A stretch of 64,000 nucleotides of DNA from Yersinia rohdei ATCC 43380 (lineage in GTDB: Bacteria; Pseudomonadota; Gammaproteobacteria; Enterobacterales; Enterobacteriaceae), in the NCBI RefSeq assembly GCF_000173775.1, contig NZ_ACCD01000002.1, positions 124,001 to 188,000 of the forward strand, read 5' to 3'. Under the pieces are notes generated by a model. It searched no databases. It was not told the DNA's origin and saw nothing but the letters and a program-made list of their open reading frames with translations. Numbering within the stretch: position 1 is the stretch's first letter; every line of letters begins with the position of its first letter. Shown in pieces: positions 11,101 to 20,780 of the stretch. Made by a program: the position numbers and the translations under genes.

Positions 11101-11985
11101 TTAAAAAGTGACCCGTTTTACCTCTGTACAGCCAAGTGCTGCCAGAGTGGCTTGGGTTGCATCCCACTGACTGAGTATGGATTTACTGCCTTCAACCAAG
11201 ACTGCGCGGCGAATCGCGCCACAATCTTTGCCAGACAGATTGGTCAGAATTAATGCCGCTTGCAGTGGTGGCAAACTCGGGTTAAATGCCGCATTTTCAG
11301 CATAACGGCCGGTATAAATCGCTCCGTCAGCCGTCTCTAGGGCAACACCGCTGTGGGAAAGGCTATAAGGCGCATGACTTTGGTTGGCAGCCATAAGTGC
11401 GGCTTGAGTCAGGGCATCGGTTGGCTCAACCTGGTAGCCGTGATCAACCGCGTCCATCAGCCGGGCGGTGATATCCAAGTCTTTCGGGCCGAAAGCATCT
11501 GGCAGATATTTTTCCAGTGTTGAAGCAGGGCGGCCTGGTAGATGAATATGTAAGTCAGTTCCGCTATTGAGTTCATTCATAAACTGGCGGCAATGGCCAC
11601 AGGGCGTGTAATTGACGGTAATTGAAACCAACTGGGATTCGCCACGTAACCAGGCATGTGTCACGGCGCATTGCTCGGCGTGGATGGTTTGTTGCAGCGG
11701 CGCGCCACCAAACTCCATATTGGCACCAAAATAGAGATTGCCGCTGATACCTCTGGCGATGGCGCCGACGTTAAAATGGGAGATTGGCGTCAAGGCGCAA
11801 ACCGCAGCCAAAGGCAATAACGCAAATGCCAAGGCATCATCATCTAACCCACTAATATCTTTCACTTTTTTTACTTGCTCTGCTGTCAGCATGGCAGGGA
11901 AATCGTTTGCGCTCAAAATAAATTCAAGAGCAGACTGCAGTGAGGTGGGAAGCTGTGCCCAAGGGGCTTGAAAACGTGCTTGCAT
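11101..11985 (-). CDS. cdd: Cytidine deaminase
   Basis: Zinc enzyme that deaminates cytidine and deoxycytidine to (deoxy)uridine in pyrimidine salvage. It has 294 residues, the length of the E. coli dimeric enzyme with an active N-terminal and a degenerate C-terminal deaminase domain. The catalytic HAEQC motif (Glu as proton shuttle) is near residue 102 and the zinc ligands PCGHC near residue 129. In E. coli cdd follows yohJ-yohK, as here. CRP-like sequences lie upstream. Confidence 0.97.
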   Translation of the reverse strand: MQARFQAPWAQLPTSLQSALEFILSANDFPAMLTAEQVKKVKDISGLDDDALAFALLPLAAVCALTPISHFNVGAIARGISGNLYFGANMEFGGAPLQQTIHAEQCAVTHAWLRGESQLVSITVNYTPCGHCRQFMNELNSGTDLHIHLPGRPASTLEKYLPDAFGPKDLDITARLMDAVDHGYQVEPTDALTQAALMAANQSHAPYSLSHSGVALETADGAIYTGRYAENAAFNPSLPPLQAALILTNLSGKDCGAIRRAVLVEGSKSILSQWDATQATLAALGCTEVKRVTF

Positions 11986-12041
11986 AAGGTTATCTCCAAT
12001 AGGAACGGGAAACTATTCTAGGCAGCTTGATGCCTTCTTGG

Positions 12042-12107
12042 TGTGATCTGAGTCCCGTTTTATATGAAATTTGTGCAAGTAAAATCCCAAATGAGAGATG
12101 TATCTCA
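12042..12107 (-). promoter_or_regulatory. Candidate CRP sites upstream of cdd
   Basis: Two CRP-like elements sit 57-122 bp upstream of the cdd start. TGTGATCTGAGTCCCG at 12042-12057 has one perfect half-site. TGAGAGATGTATCTCA at 12092-12107 is a perfect TGAGA-N6-TCTCA dyad, one base off per arm from TGTGA-N6-TCACA. The E. coli cdd promoter is known to use CRP and CytR at several sites. The match here is by eye only. Confidence 0.35.
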
Positions 12108-12132
12108 AATTTATTCTGCGGTAATGGCGATA

Positions 12133-12828
12133 TCAGCCAAACAAATGCAGCAGAACCGGGAACAAGAAGGGGGCCAGCAATGAGGTAATAATCCCACAGA
12201 TAACCAGCGCCAGAGAGCTGAACGCGCCTTCTTGATAGTCCAGTTCGGCACAGCGGGCGGTGCCCAGAGCATGTGAGGCCGTACCCATTGACAAACCACG
12301 TGCAGCTTTAGTTTTAATATTTAATAAATTCAGTAGGCTGTGACCAAAAACGGCCCCCAGAATACCCACGAAAATAACACATACCGCACTGATGGCGGGC
12401 AAGCCATGAATGGATTCCGCGACCGCCATCGCAATAGGTGTGGTGACCGATTTAGGCAATACTGAGGCGGCAATTTCTGGGGTTGCCCCCATCCACAATG
12501 CCACGGCAGTGCCGGTCACCATGGCAGTAACACTGCCTATAAAACAAATAGTTATGATGGATTTCCAGCGAGCGCGAATTTGATGTAGCTGCTCATAGAG
12601 CGGGAAAGCTAATGCGACTACCGCAGGTTGCAGCAGGTCATTAAGTATTTTGCTGCCAGCAAAATAGTTGGCATAGGGCATATGCGTAACCAGCAGCAAT
12701 GGAATGATAACGACCATTGATATCAATAATGGGTTGAGCAAGGGCATTTTCAGCCAGCGTGCCAAGCGGCGTGCACTGAAGAAGACAATTAATGTCAGTG
12801 GCAGTGACCACCATAAGTTGCTGATCAT
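12133..12828 (-). CDS. yohK: LrgB-family inner-membrane protein YohK
   Basis: LrgB/CidB-family integral membrane protein; relatives affect murein hydrolase export and autolysis or carry small metabolites across the membrane. It has 231 residues with about six or seven membrane spans and the conserved [11 protein letters not shown] and [12 protein letters not shown] segments. Its start overlaps the yohJ stop by 4 bases, so the two are translationally coupled, as in E. coli. Confidence 0.93.
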   Translation of the reverse strand: MISNLWWSLPLTLIVFFSARRLARWLKMPLLNPLLISMVVIIPLLLVTHMPYANYFAGSKILNDLLQPAVVALAFPLYEQLHQIRARWKSIITICFIGSVTAMVTGTAVALWMGATPEIAASVLPKSVTTPIAMAVAESIHGLPAISAVCVIFVGILGAVFGHSLLNLLNIKTKAARGLSMGTASHALGTARCAELDYQEGAFSSLALVICGIITSLLAPFLFPVLLHLFG

Positions 12829-13232
12829 TTGCCCTCCTTGGTATCACTTGGGGCATCGGCCACTTTAGGTTCACGGTGGACATAATTAGAACTGTACGCC
12901 ACCACCAACATCACAATCAGGGTGCTGATAAAGCAGGACACGACGATCGGCCCAAACTGTTTGGTCAGTTGATCATAATATTGCATCACGCCAACACCGA
13001 TAGGAACAAACAACAGTGCCATATAGCGGATAAGCAGCTGGCAGCTGGGTTTTACCCACTTAGAGGGCAAAATTTGTGAGGCGAGCAGAGCAAATAGAAT
13101 CAACATGCCGATAATGCTGCCCGGAATGGTGATGGGCAACAACAAGGCCACAGCCTTACCGGCCCATAAACACAGATAAATTATGGCGAAAGCCCGCAAA
13201 TACTGCCAGCAAAGTGACGTCACGTTGCGCAT
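12825..13232 (-). CDS. yohJ: LrgA-family holin-like membrane protein YohJ
   Basis: LrgA/CidA (UPF0299) holin-like protein, the partner of YohK. It has 135 residues with four hydrophobic spans and the family segment [14 protein letters not shown] around residue 37, followed by a charged C-terminal tail. The yohJ-yohK-cdd order matches E. coli. It probably forms a small membrane complex with YohK; the physiological role is unsettled. Confidence 0.93.
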   Translation of the reverse strand: MRNVTSLCWQYLRAFAIIYLCLWAGKAVALLLPITIPGSIIGMLILFALLASQILPSKWVKPSCQLLIRYMALLFVPIGVGVMQYYDQLTKQFGPIVVSCFISTLIVMLVVAYSSNYVHREPKVADAPSDTKEGK

Positions 13233-13318
13233 AAAGAGAGTCCTGAGTTACGGAATGCATTCATCATACAATTAACTTTGGTTATGTGCTAGCGATCACA
13301 TTATGAATAATGATCCCA

Positions 13319-14530
13319 TCACCTTTCAAGCTGTGAGGGCGTTGGCAGCACTTTGGCCAATTGATAGCCGCGATAAAAAAACAGCAGCCCCAGCAGCGCC
13401 GCAATAATCAGCATATAAAACATCATCTGTGGTGCCGTGTAGGCTAATAAAAAACCACAGAGCACGGGGTTAGCGGCCCCACCGAGCTGACCGAGATTTT
13501 GTACTCCATAGTAACTGCCTTTGAGATTTGCTGGAGCAATAAAATCGATAAATAAGTATTCGACGGGGATAACAATAATTTCGCCCAATGAGAAAATCGC
13601 CATTGCCAGCATCCACATTGGGATTGAGTCCTGAGCGGCCATAAACCCGAATAAACCAATAATGAAGAATAAGGTGCCCAGCATTAACCAGCGCATTAAG
13701 TTCTGTTGATTCATGCGGCGGCTTAATAGGTATTGCAGCGTAATCACAATCAGCGCATTGACCGTCATCACCGCCCCAATGACCTGATAGGCGAACTGAG
13801 CATCGGAAACTGTAATCAGATATTGGGATAAATAACCGGAGAATTGGCCAAAGACAATGGCACTTAGCATGCTACCGACGGTGAAATAAATTAGCCGTTT
13901 ATCGTGTCGCAAAATACGGAATGTTTGGCGAAAGTCGGGGACTGACTCGGTTAAGGTTTGTTCAGCGACCGACATATCCGCGCTGTCTACCCGGAATTTC
14001 AAAATAATGGCAACTAATAGCGCTAATAAGCCCGAGATAATAAAAGGAACTTGTGGGCCGAACCCCACCACCAATACCCCCAGCGCCGGGCCGAGCGCCC
14101 AACCGACATTAACTAGCGTGTAGTTAGCTGAAAAGGCTTTGATACGTTCATTGACCGGCAGCCAGTCAGCAAAACAGGCTTTAATGGCAATGCCATACAC
14201 CGAATATGCCGAGTGCAGCAGTGCCAGGATCAAAATTACCCACGCCGGGTGTTCAACCCAGGGCAGTGTGAAAAAGGTGACCGAAAATAAACTGATAGCC
14301 AACAGAATTAACTGCTTTTTATTAAATTTATCAACCAGATAACCGCCATAAAGGCTGGTGAAAATACCCAGTGCCAAACTTGCCCCCAGCACTAGCCCAA
14401 CTTTATCAGGCGCGAGTCGGAAGTGCTCCGCCAAGTAGATAGTGATAAAGGGCAGGGTTACAGCTCGCCCAATGGTCAGAATCAATGATGCAATCAGCAG
14501 ATTGGTAACACGCGCTGGAAATCCTTTCAT
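13319..14530 (-). CDS. MFS transporter, YdeE-like
   Basis: Major facilitator carrier of 403 residues with 12 predicted spans. The N-terminus (LLIASLILTIGRAVTLPFIT) and the GGYLVDKFNKKQ loop between spans 2 and 3 resemble E. coli YdeE, a member implicated in export of dipeptides and arabinose. The sequence is clearly diverged from YdeE, so the substrate is not assigned. It stands alone, upstream of yohJ on the same strand with an 86-bp gap. Confidence 0.8.
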   Translation of the reverse strand: MKGFPARVTNLLIASLILTIGRAVTLPFITIYLAEHFRLAPDKVGLVLGASLALGIFTSLYGGYLVDKFNKKQLILLAISLFSVTFFTLPWVEHPAWVILILALLHSAYSVYGIAIKACFADWLPVNERIKAFSANYTLVNVGWALGPALGVLVVGFGPQVPFIISGLLALLVAIILKFRVDSADMSVAEQTLTESVPDFRQTFRILRHDKRLIYFTVGSMLSAIVFGQFSGYLSQYLITVSDAQFAYQVIGAVMTVNALIVITLQYLLSRRMNQQNLMRWLMLGTLFFIIGLFGFMAAQDSIPMWMLAMAIFSLGEIIVIPVEYLFIDFIAPANLKGSYYGVQNLGQLGGAANPVLCGFLLAYTAPQMMFYMLIIAALLGLLFFYRGYQLAKVLPTPSQLER

Positions 14531-14708
14531 GGCATTTTCTTATTGTTGATGATGTTGGTAATAAGGTTTTTCACTTTTAACTTTGAGTTTATGTGTTTGT
14601 TTTTTAATCAAAACAATGGCTCTCACAGCTTAATGACAAAGTGGCTCAGCCAAATACAGTAGACTATTACGAGGATAAAGAGAGGGGGGGCGAGGAAATA
14701 TTTTTGCC

Positions 14709-14730
14709 CACAGCAGGTAGACCTGCTGTG
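14709..14730. terminator. Hairpin after the LVIVD gene
   Basis: Perfect inverted repeat CACAGCAGGT-AG-ACCTGCTGTG, 10 bp downstream of the LVIVD-protein stop. The stem is strong but the following U-tract is poor in either direction; it probably ends the binding protein/LVIVD transcript. Confidence 0.5.
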
Positions 14731-14739
14731 AGTTGCGAC

Positions 14740-15993
14740 TTAACCCAAATATTCAATGATAGACAGGCCAGCATTATAATCGGTGCTGTAGATAATCCCT
14801 TGAGCATCGACAAACACATCACAGGACTGAATAATTTGCGGCCGTCCGGGCCGTTTATCCATCATTTTTTCTGGTGCAGCGGGCACTAAAGCCCCGGTTT
14901 CCTTGGGCTGATAGGGGTTGCTGATATCATAGGCCCGCACCCCGGCGTTTTGGTATGTCGCAAAAATGAGTGATGAGCTGATAAAACTGCCGGGCCGATT
15001 TTCATGCAGATTATGCGGGCCAAAGTGTGCGCCTTTTTTCACATAATCCTGCTCATCAGGAACCGGGAATGTCGAAATACTCACCGGATTGCTGGGGTCG
15101 CGAATATCAAACACCCAAATATGTTTTTCACCATCTTCTTGATTATCCAGCACGGCTTCATCCAGCACTACCAATAAGTCGCGGTCGGGCAGGGGGAGCG
15201 CGGTGTGAGTGCCTCCGCCAAATGGGGGGCTCCAGTTGCGGTGACTTATCAATTTGGGCTCATTGCGATTACTGACGTCCAACAGGGTCAGCCCGCCATC
15301 ACGCCAACTGCCATAAGCCGTGTCACCACTGACAATGGCATGATGCAGTGCATAGCGTTTGCCTTCTGGCCAGTTGGGTTGTTCGCCGGCGGCGGTATGC
15401 ATGCCCGGTAGCGCATAGCGGCCCGCGACTTGAGGTTTTTGCGGGTCAGCCAGGTCAATGGTCAGGAAGATATAATCACTGTAGCCGTCCAGTAGCGCCG
15501 AAACATAGGCCCAGCGCCCGCCGACATACCAGATGCGGTGGATACCAATGCCATCCAGCGGCAGGAAGCTTATCTCGCGCGGTTTGTCTGGCGTCGAAAT
15601 ATCAAAAATACGTAAACCCGCACTCCAACTGCGGCTTTCCTGACGGCTACTGAGCGTTTGTGCCACCGAGCGGGTGTAATACACTTTTTCTTCGGCAAAA
15701 CTGGCATCAGCAAACAGGTCACGGGCATTAATCACCAACAACAGGTCGTCGTGGGCCTGTAAATGCACATTCCAGGTATTGGGCGGTGCGGCGATAAACC
15801 CCACCGGTTGTGGTTTTTTTGCATCCCGGACATCAATAATTGAGACGCCCTGCGACACCATATGGCCGATGTAAGCATAGCCACGGTGCACCATGACTTG
15901 CACTCCGTCGGATTTCCCACCTTGCGAACTATGCCCAATCAGCCGCATATTGCGGCTGTATTCTGGGGGCGGCAAGTATCCTTGCGTTGCCAT
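14740..15993 (-). CDS. LVIVD-repeat beta-propeller protein, function unknown
   Basis: A 417-residue protein built of repeated LVIVD-type blades, visible as recurring stretches: VSIIDVRDAKKPQPVG, LRIFDISTPDKPREI, LTIDLADPQKPQVAG, LTLLDVSNRNEPKL, IWVFDIRDPSNPVSI and VRAYDISNPYQPKETG. It has no signal peptide or membrane segment, so it is probably cytoplasmic. Conserved-looking His and acidic residues (HHAIVSG, GGTHTALPLPDRDLL, HFGPHNLHENRPG) suggest a metal-dependent active site in the propeller funnel; that is inference. It is 46 bp downstream of a sugar-type binding-protein gene and probably co-transcribed with it. Confidence 0.75.
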   Translation of the reverse strand: MATQGYLPPPEYSRNMRLIGHSSQGGKSDGVQVMVHRGYAYIGHMVSQGVSIIDVRDAKKPQPVGFIAAPPNTWNVHLQAHDDLLLVINARDLFADASFAEEKVYYTRSVAQTLSSRQESRSWSAGLRIFDISTPDKPREISFLPLDGIGIHRIWYVGGRWAYVSALLDGYSDYIFLTIDLADPQKPQVAGRYALPGMHTAAGEQPNWPEGKRYALHHAIVSGDTAYGSWRDGGLTLLDVSNRNEPKLISHRNWSPPFGGGTHTALPLPDRDLLVVLDEAVLDNQEDGEKHIWVFDIRDPSNPVSISTFPVPDEQDYVKKGAHFGPHNLHENRPGSFISSSLIFATYQNAGVRAYDISNPYQPKETGALVPAAPEKMMDKRPGRPQIIQSCDVFVDAQGIIYSTDYNAGLSIIEYLG

Positions 15994-16039
15994 CTATTTC
16001 ACTCCAAATCAATTGGCCGCATTGGCCTTTACGGGGTCA

Positions 16040-17116
16040 TTACTGAGCATTTTTTGCCGCAAGTGTCGCAAACCAAGGGGAGTTAAAATCATCTGACTGG
16101 CCCCAGCCGGGAATGATTTTACTCAAACCCGCTACGTTGACAGGGCCGGGTTGGCTGGCCAGCAAGGCTTGTGGAATGGATGCCGCCTGGAATTCATAAC
16201 TGGCAGGGGTGGTTTCACCGGCAATTTTCTTAGCGATCAGTCGCAAATTTACCGCGCCAATGAGTTTAGGGTCAACGGCAACACTGACTTTCCACGGGCT
16301 ATTGGCCTCACGCATCAGCTGCAAATCCTGATTCGAGATATCAATGCTGTACAGTTTGATCTCCGTGCGGCCATTTTCCTGTAAGGCTTTATAAGCACCT
16401 TGGGTAAAGGCATCCCAGGTACCCCAGATGGCGTCGATTTTCCCTTTTGGATATTTCGCCAATACCGCGCCCACTTTGTTTGCCGTATCGCCTTGAACAT
16501 CAGAAGAAACCGCGCCGATAGATTCGAGTTCAGTAATACCTGGATTTTGTTTTAACAGTGCCTGATAAGCGGCCTGGCGGCGTTCCATTGGGGGGAAACC
16601 TGCCACCCAGAGCTTGATGATATTGGCTTTACCATTGAAATCTTTGACTAACTGGCCGAAGGATTCATTGGTTAGAGAGGCGTCATCCTGCTGAGTCACT
16701 GTCAGACCGGGAATATCGCCCTGAATGGCGGTATCAAATACCGATACTGCAATGCCGCTGTCGGTGATGCGTTTTACCAACTCAGTTGAGTAAGGATCAC
16801 GCCCCTGAGACAGAATAATGCCGTCGTATTTTTGGCTAATGGCTTGGTTGACGAAGTCCTGAAAACGCGCGTCATCGCCATTACTCAAGAACGTATCCAC
16901 TTTGAACCCGAGCTTTTTCCCTTCTTTCAACACACCGGACAAAAACTGTGTGGTGTTGTCATCGGAGCCCAAATTACGGATGACTGCAATTTTAATTTGC
17001 CCTTGGTGCTGGGCAATCGCTGCTGGAATTGGCGCTATTGTGGCGGTGTTTGCGGCGAATACCGGCAGTGTTGTCAAGAGGCTCAGGGCCAGTAAAGGGG
17101 AAGCAATCTTTTTCAT
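16040..17116 (-). CDS. Periplasmic sugar-type ABC transporter substrate-binding protein
   Basis: Type-1 periplasmic binding protein (Peripla_BP_4, the RbsB/XylF-like group) of 358 residues. A Sec signal peptide covers residues 1-21 (MKKIASPLLALSLLTTLPVFA) with cleavage likely at FA-A. Family features are the start of lobe 1 (IKIAVIRNL), YDGIILSQGRDP and the hinge-side WGTWDAFTQGAYKAL. The frame opens at 17131, but the ATG at 17116 is preferred: GGAG lies six bases upstream and the signal peptide begins there. No permease or ATPase is adjacent; an RbsC/RbsA-type pair without a binding protein is at 55256-57762. The ligand is unknown. Confidence 0.88.
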   Translation of the reverse strand: MKKIASPLLALSLLTTLPVFAANTATIAPIPAAIAQHQGQIKIAVIRNLGSDDNTTQFLSGVLKEGKKLGFKVDTFLSNGDDARFQDFVNQAISQKYDGIILSQGRDPYSTELVKRITDSGIAVSVFDTAIQGDIPGLTVTQQDDASLTNESFGQLVKDFNGKANIIKLWVAGFPPMERRQAAYQALLKQNPGITELESIGAVSSDVQGDTANKVGAVLAKYPKGKIDAIWGTWDAFTQGAYKALQENGRTEIKLYSIDISNQDLQLMREANSPWKVSVAVDPKLIGAVNLRLIAKKIAGETTPASYEFQAASIPQALLASQPGPVNVAGLSKIIPGWGQSDDFNSPWFATLAAKNAQ

Positions 17117-17131
17117 CCGGAACTCCGTCAT

Positions 17132-17568
17132 GGTGTCGAGTAGGTTTGCAATCTGTATTGTTGTTATCGTTTTTATAGCTATCTTTGTGTCTAGACGTCT
17201 ATCTGTCCATGTGCAACATCATAACCATAACTATTTTGATAAGGAATTAACTTTGTTATGAATTTTTGGACTGCGTTATATCTTTTAGTTTGGATAGAGC
17301 AAATAAGCAGCAAAAGGCGCAGAGGGAGTTATTATAATGGCAGCAATAGGGCGAATAACCCTTTACTAGCAATGGTTTTATATGAGGAGATAATGATGGC
17401 CATATTATTTATATGACAATTAATAACTGTAATATTTGTTTTGTTACCTTCCTCAGTGCTGATAGTCTAAATAGAATCAAAAAGAAAAGTTAATAGTTAG
17501 CTATCCTCTGGCTGGTATAACCTGTTGTATTTTTTAAGGTTAATGATATTTAAAGGATTAAAGTCACT
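17132..17568. other. Intergenic region, divergent promoters
   Basis: This 437-bp AT-rich gap holds the start signals of the binding-protein gene (minus) and of the membrane-protein gene at 17569 (plus). The only distinct element seen is the palindrome TAGACGTCTA at 17192-17201, listed separately. No open frame with a credible ribosome site was found. Confidence 0.6.
17185..17208 (-). promoter_or_regulatory. MetJ-box-like palindrome upstream of the binding-protein gene
   Basis: AGACGTCT at 17193-17200 is a perfect MetJ met-box. The adjacent octamers in register (TTGTGTCT and ATCTGTCC) match the box at only four of eight positions each. It lies about 77 bp upstream of the start. One such octamer is expected by chance in a window of this size, so this is only suggestive. 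Confidence 0.25.
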
Positions 17569-18414
17569 ATGGGTAAAGTTAGCAACCTATACAAATTTAG
17601 AAAGGAAAATACTGATATGGCACAGGCGAATTTAGATTATGTAATCAAGGGTGCCATTAGAGAGAGTGAAAGTTATACTTATATGTCCCGTGGTGAGTTT
17701 GCTTTTATATTTTTTCGTTATTCATTGGCGTTGCTGGCGATTATTTTCTTGATGGAAATAGTATTCCCAGATTTAATTGACGAAGTTTTATCTTTGTCAG
17801 TCACCTCTATTTTTATTGTGCTTTCATTAGTTATGTTATTACCCAGTTCATATCGTCTGGCCAACCAGCAGCTAAGCCCATATTTATTGGTTTTTCACCT
17901 GCTGCCATTGGGCTGTGCCTTGTTGCCGGCTACATTCACTTTACCAATAATAGGTTTGTTTTTACTTTATCTTATATCTATCAATGTGTTTGATATAAAG
18001 CCACCGGCTTGCGAGCGCAGAAAACAATTGGCCTCTGCCTTACCTGATGAATATCCCTTTGGACTCACCTTAGCTTGTTTCAGCTTACTCTATATCAGTT
18101 TCTTTCTGTTGTTTGAGTTGGATGATGCCATTATTTGTTTAATGCTGGTGGGGTGGCTGTTCTTTTTGCTGGCTAAATGGCATTGGCCGGTTGTGATATT
18201 GAATGTTCTGGGTGTGGCTGGTATGTTTTGGTTTTTCTCTTCTGGATTTTTAGAGGTTAAACACCATAAGAATATTATTATTAATGCACTGATTAAAATT
18301 TCACTTTTGGATAATATTTTGTTCCTTATTTTCTCATTCAGCTTATTTATTAATATGCTTTATTGGTTGGAGGCTTGGCAACGCGAGCGACATTCTCAAC
18401 CCCATAAAGAATAA
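17569..18414 (+). CDS. Hypothetical polytopic membrane protein
   Basis: Not recognised. It has 281 residues. A short hydrophilic N-terminus (about 45 residues) is followed by about eight hydrophobic segments and a charged C-terminus ending RERHSQPHKE. No catalytic motif is visible. It may start at 17569 (MGKVSNLY) or at 17617 (MAQANLDY); both have purine-rich sequence upstream. The base composition is AT-rich, unlike the neighbouring metG. It stands alone, convergent with metG, with the metG terminator between the two. Confidence 0.6.
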   Translation: MGKVSNLYKFRKENTDMAQANLDYVIKGAIRESESYTYMSRGEFAFIFFRYSLALLAIIFLMEIVFPDLIDEVLSLSVTSIFIVLSLVMLLPSSYRLANQQLSPYLLVFHLLPLGCALLPATFTLPIIGLFLLYLISINVFDIKPPACERRKQLASALPDEYPFGLTLACFSLLYISFFLLFELDDAIICLMLVGWLFFLLAKWHWPVVILNVLGVAGMFWFFSSGFLEVKHHKNIIINALIKISLLDNILFLIFSFSLFINMLYWLEAWQRERHSQPHKE

Positions 18415-18442
18415 AATCATTGCGATAGGTGACGTTTAGACA

Positions 18443-18479
18443 ATAAAAAATGCCGGCCAAGTTAACCCTGACCGGCATG
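18443..18479 (-). terminator. Rho-independent terminator of metG
   Basis: In the metG direction the stem ATGCCGG..CCGGCAT is followed by six U residues. It lies 14 bp past the metG stop. Confidence 0.85.
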
Positions 18480-18492
18480 TTAGTCATGACGT

Positions 18493-20520
18493 TTACTTCA
18501 CTTGCATACCCGGTTTAGCGCCATTATCTGGGCTTAGCAGGAAGATATCATTACCACCAGGGCCTGCGGCCATCACCATGCCTTCAGAAATGCCGAAGCG
18601 CATTTTGCGCGGAGCCAGGTTGGCAACCATCACCGTCAAACGGCCTTCCAATACTTTAGGGTCAGGATATGCCGAGCGGATACCAGAGAAGACCTGACGG
18701 GTTTCACCGCCAAGATCCAGTTTCAGTTTCAATAACTTATCTGAACCTTCGACAAAATCTGCTTGTTGAATCAATGCAATGCGCATATCCACTTTAGCAA
18801 AATCATCAAAGTTGATGGTTTCCTGAATCGGGTCGTCAGCTAATGGGCCGGTCGCTATAACGGCGGCTGCCATATCTTCTTTAGAAGAGGCCACCATGTC
18901 ATTAACCTTGTCCAAATCAATACGGTTAAACAGTGCCTTAAAGGTATTGATCTGATGACTTAACAGCGGTTGCTCAATGCTATCCCATGTCAATTCAGTA
19001 TTAAGGAAAGCCTCAGTACGTTCTGTCAGTGCGGGTAACACCGGTTTGAGATAAGTCATTAGCACGCGGAACAGGTTAATACCCATCGAGCAAATGGCTT
19101 GCAAATCGGCATCACGGCCCTCTGCTTTGGCCACTACCCAAGGTGCCTGCTCATCAACATAGCGGTTGGCGATATCTGCCAATGCCATGATTTCACGAAT
19201 GGCTTTGCTTGATTCGCGGTTGCTGTAGGCATCAGCAATGCTGACGGCAGCATCGGTAAAGGTCTTATACAGCTCAGGGTCAGCCAGTTGGTCGGCTAAC
19301 TTGCCGTCAAAACGTTTGCTGATAAAACCGGCATTACGGGAAGCCAGATTCACCACTTTATTGACGATATCGGCGTTAACGCGTTGGACGAAATCTTCCA
19401 GATTCAAGTCGATATCATCAATGCGCGAAGAGAGCTTAGCGGCATAGTAATAACGCAGGCAATCAGCATCCAAATGTTTCAGGTAAGTGCCCGCTTTAAT
19501 AAAGGTGCCGCGGGATTTCGACATTTTTGCGCCGTTTACCGTCACATAACCATGAACAAATAAGTTGGTTGGCTTGCGGAATTGACTGCCTTCCAGCATG
19601 GCCGGCCAGAACAAACTGTGGAAGTAAACAATATCTTTACCAATGAAATGATAAAGATCGGTTGTGGAGCCTTCACGCCAGAATTCGTCAAAATCTAAAT
19701 CGTCACGTTTGTCACACAGGTTTTTAAATGCGCCCATGTAGCCAATTGGCGCGTCCAGCCAAACATAGAAATATTTACCTGGCGCATCCGGGATTTCAAA
19801 GCCGAAGTAGGGCGCATCACGGGAGATATCCCACTGTTGCAGACCTGATTCAAACCATTCCTGCATTTTATTCGCAACTTGTTCCTGCAATGCACCAGAT
19901 CGAGTCCAGGCTTGCAGCATATCGCTGAATGCGGGTAGGTCGAAGAAGAAGTGCTCAGATTCACGCAGCACCGGTGTAGCACCGGAAACCGCAGATTTTG
20001 GATCGATAAGTTCCGTCGGGCTGTAGGTTGCGCCACAGACTTCACAGTTATCGCCATATTGATCTGGCGCTTTACACTTCGGACAGGTGCCTTTGACAAA
20101 ACGGTCGGGCAGGAACATGCCTTTCTCAGGATCATACAGCTGAGAAATAGTGCGATTCTTGATATAGCCGTTAGCCTTCAGGCGGCCATATATCAGGCTC
20201 GACAGTTCACGGTTTTCATCACTGTGGGTGGAGTGATAGTTATCATAACTGATAGCGAAACCGGCGAAATCCTGTTGGTGCTCCTGGCTCATTTCGGCAA
20301 TCATTTGCTCCGGTTCGATACCCAGTTGCTGAGCTTTCAGCATGATAGGGGTGCCGTGGGCATCATCTGCACAGATAAAATGAACCTGGTTGCCGCGCAT
20401 TCGCTGGAAACGGACCCAGATGTCTGCCTGGATGTGCTCGAGCATGTGGCCGAGATGAATAGAACCGTTAGCGTATGGTAGCGCGCACGTCACCAATATT
20501 TTTTTCGCGACTTGAGCCAT
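18493..20520 (-). CDS. metG: Methionyl-tRNA synthetase
   Basis: Charges tRNA-Met, including the initiator, with methionine (class I aminoacyl-tRNA synthetase). It has 675 residues (E. coli 677). The HIGH signature appears as HLGH near residue 22 and KMSKS near residue 336. The zinc knuckle in the connective peptide has two CxxC pairs (CPKC and CEVC) around residues 145-161. The C-terminal tRNA-binding OB domain (from about residue 575, [16 protein letters not shown]) is complete. It diverges from apbC, as metG and mrp do in E. coli. Confidence 0.98.
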   Translation of the reverse strand: MAQVAKKILVTCALPYANGSIHLGHMLEHIQADIWVRFQRMRGNQVHFICADDAHGTPIMLKAQQLGIEPEQMIAEMSQEHQQDFAGFAISYDNYHSTHSDENRELSSLIYGRLKANGYIKNRTISQLYDPEKGMFLPDRFVKGTCPKCKAPDQYGDNCEVCGATYSPTELIDPKSAVSGATPVLRESEHFFFDLPAFSDMLQAWTRSGALQEQVANKMQEWFESGLQQWDISRDAPYFGFEIPDAPGKYFYVWLDAPIGYMGAFKNLCDKRDDLDFDEFWREGSTTDLYHFIGKDIVYFHSLFWPAMLEGSQFRKPTNLFVHGYVTVNGAKMSKSRGTFIKAGTYLKHLDADCLRYYYAAKLSSRIDDIDLNLEDFVQRVNADIVNKVVNLASRNAGFISKRFDGKLADQLADPELYKTFTDAAVSIADAYSNRESSKAIREIMALADIANRYVDEQAPWVVAKAEGRDADLQAICSMGINLFRVLMTYLKPVLPALTERTEAFLNTELTWDSIEQPLLSHQINTFKALFNRIDLDKVNDMVASSKEDMAAAVIATGPLADDPIQETINFDDFAKVDMRIALIQQADFVEGSDKLLKLKLDLGGETRQVFSGIRSAYPDPKVLEGRLTVMVANLAPRKMRFGISEGMVMAAGPGGNDIFLLSPDNGAKPGMQVK

Positions 20521-20780
20521 AGTGGGAAATTGCTTTCTTTATTTTGGTTAAAGGGTCTTTGATGTTAACCGATAAGCGGGTTTGCCGCTAGGGTAAGGCT
20601 GGCTGTTGGCTGTCTTAAGTCATAACCCATCAATTTTAGTCATTTTTTAGTACATTTCGTTATTAGTCTTCGGGGTTATGTGGTCTGTTTTAGCTTTCTC
20701 CTTAATTCGGCGCACACAGGTCTTGATGAGTTCTGGTACACTGTATTGTAGGTTAATAATGATAAATTAAAGGAGCTGGG

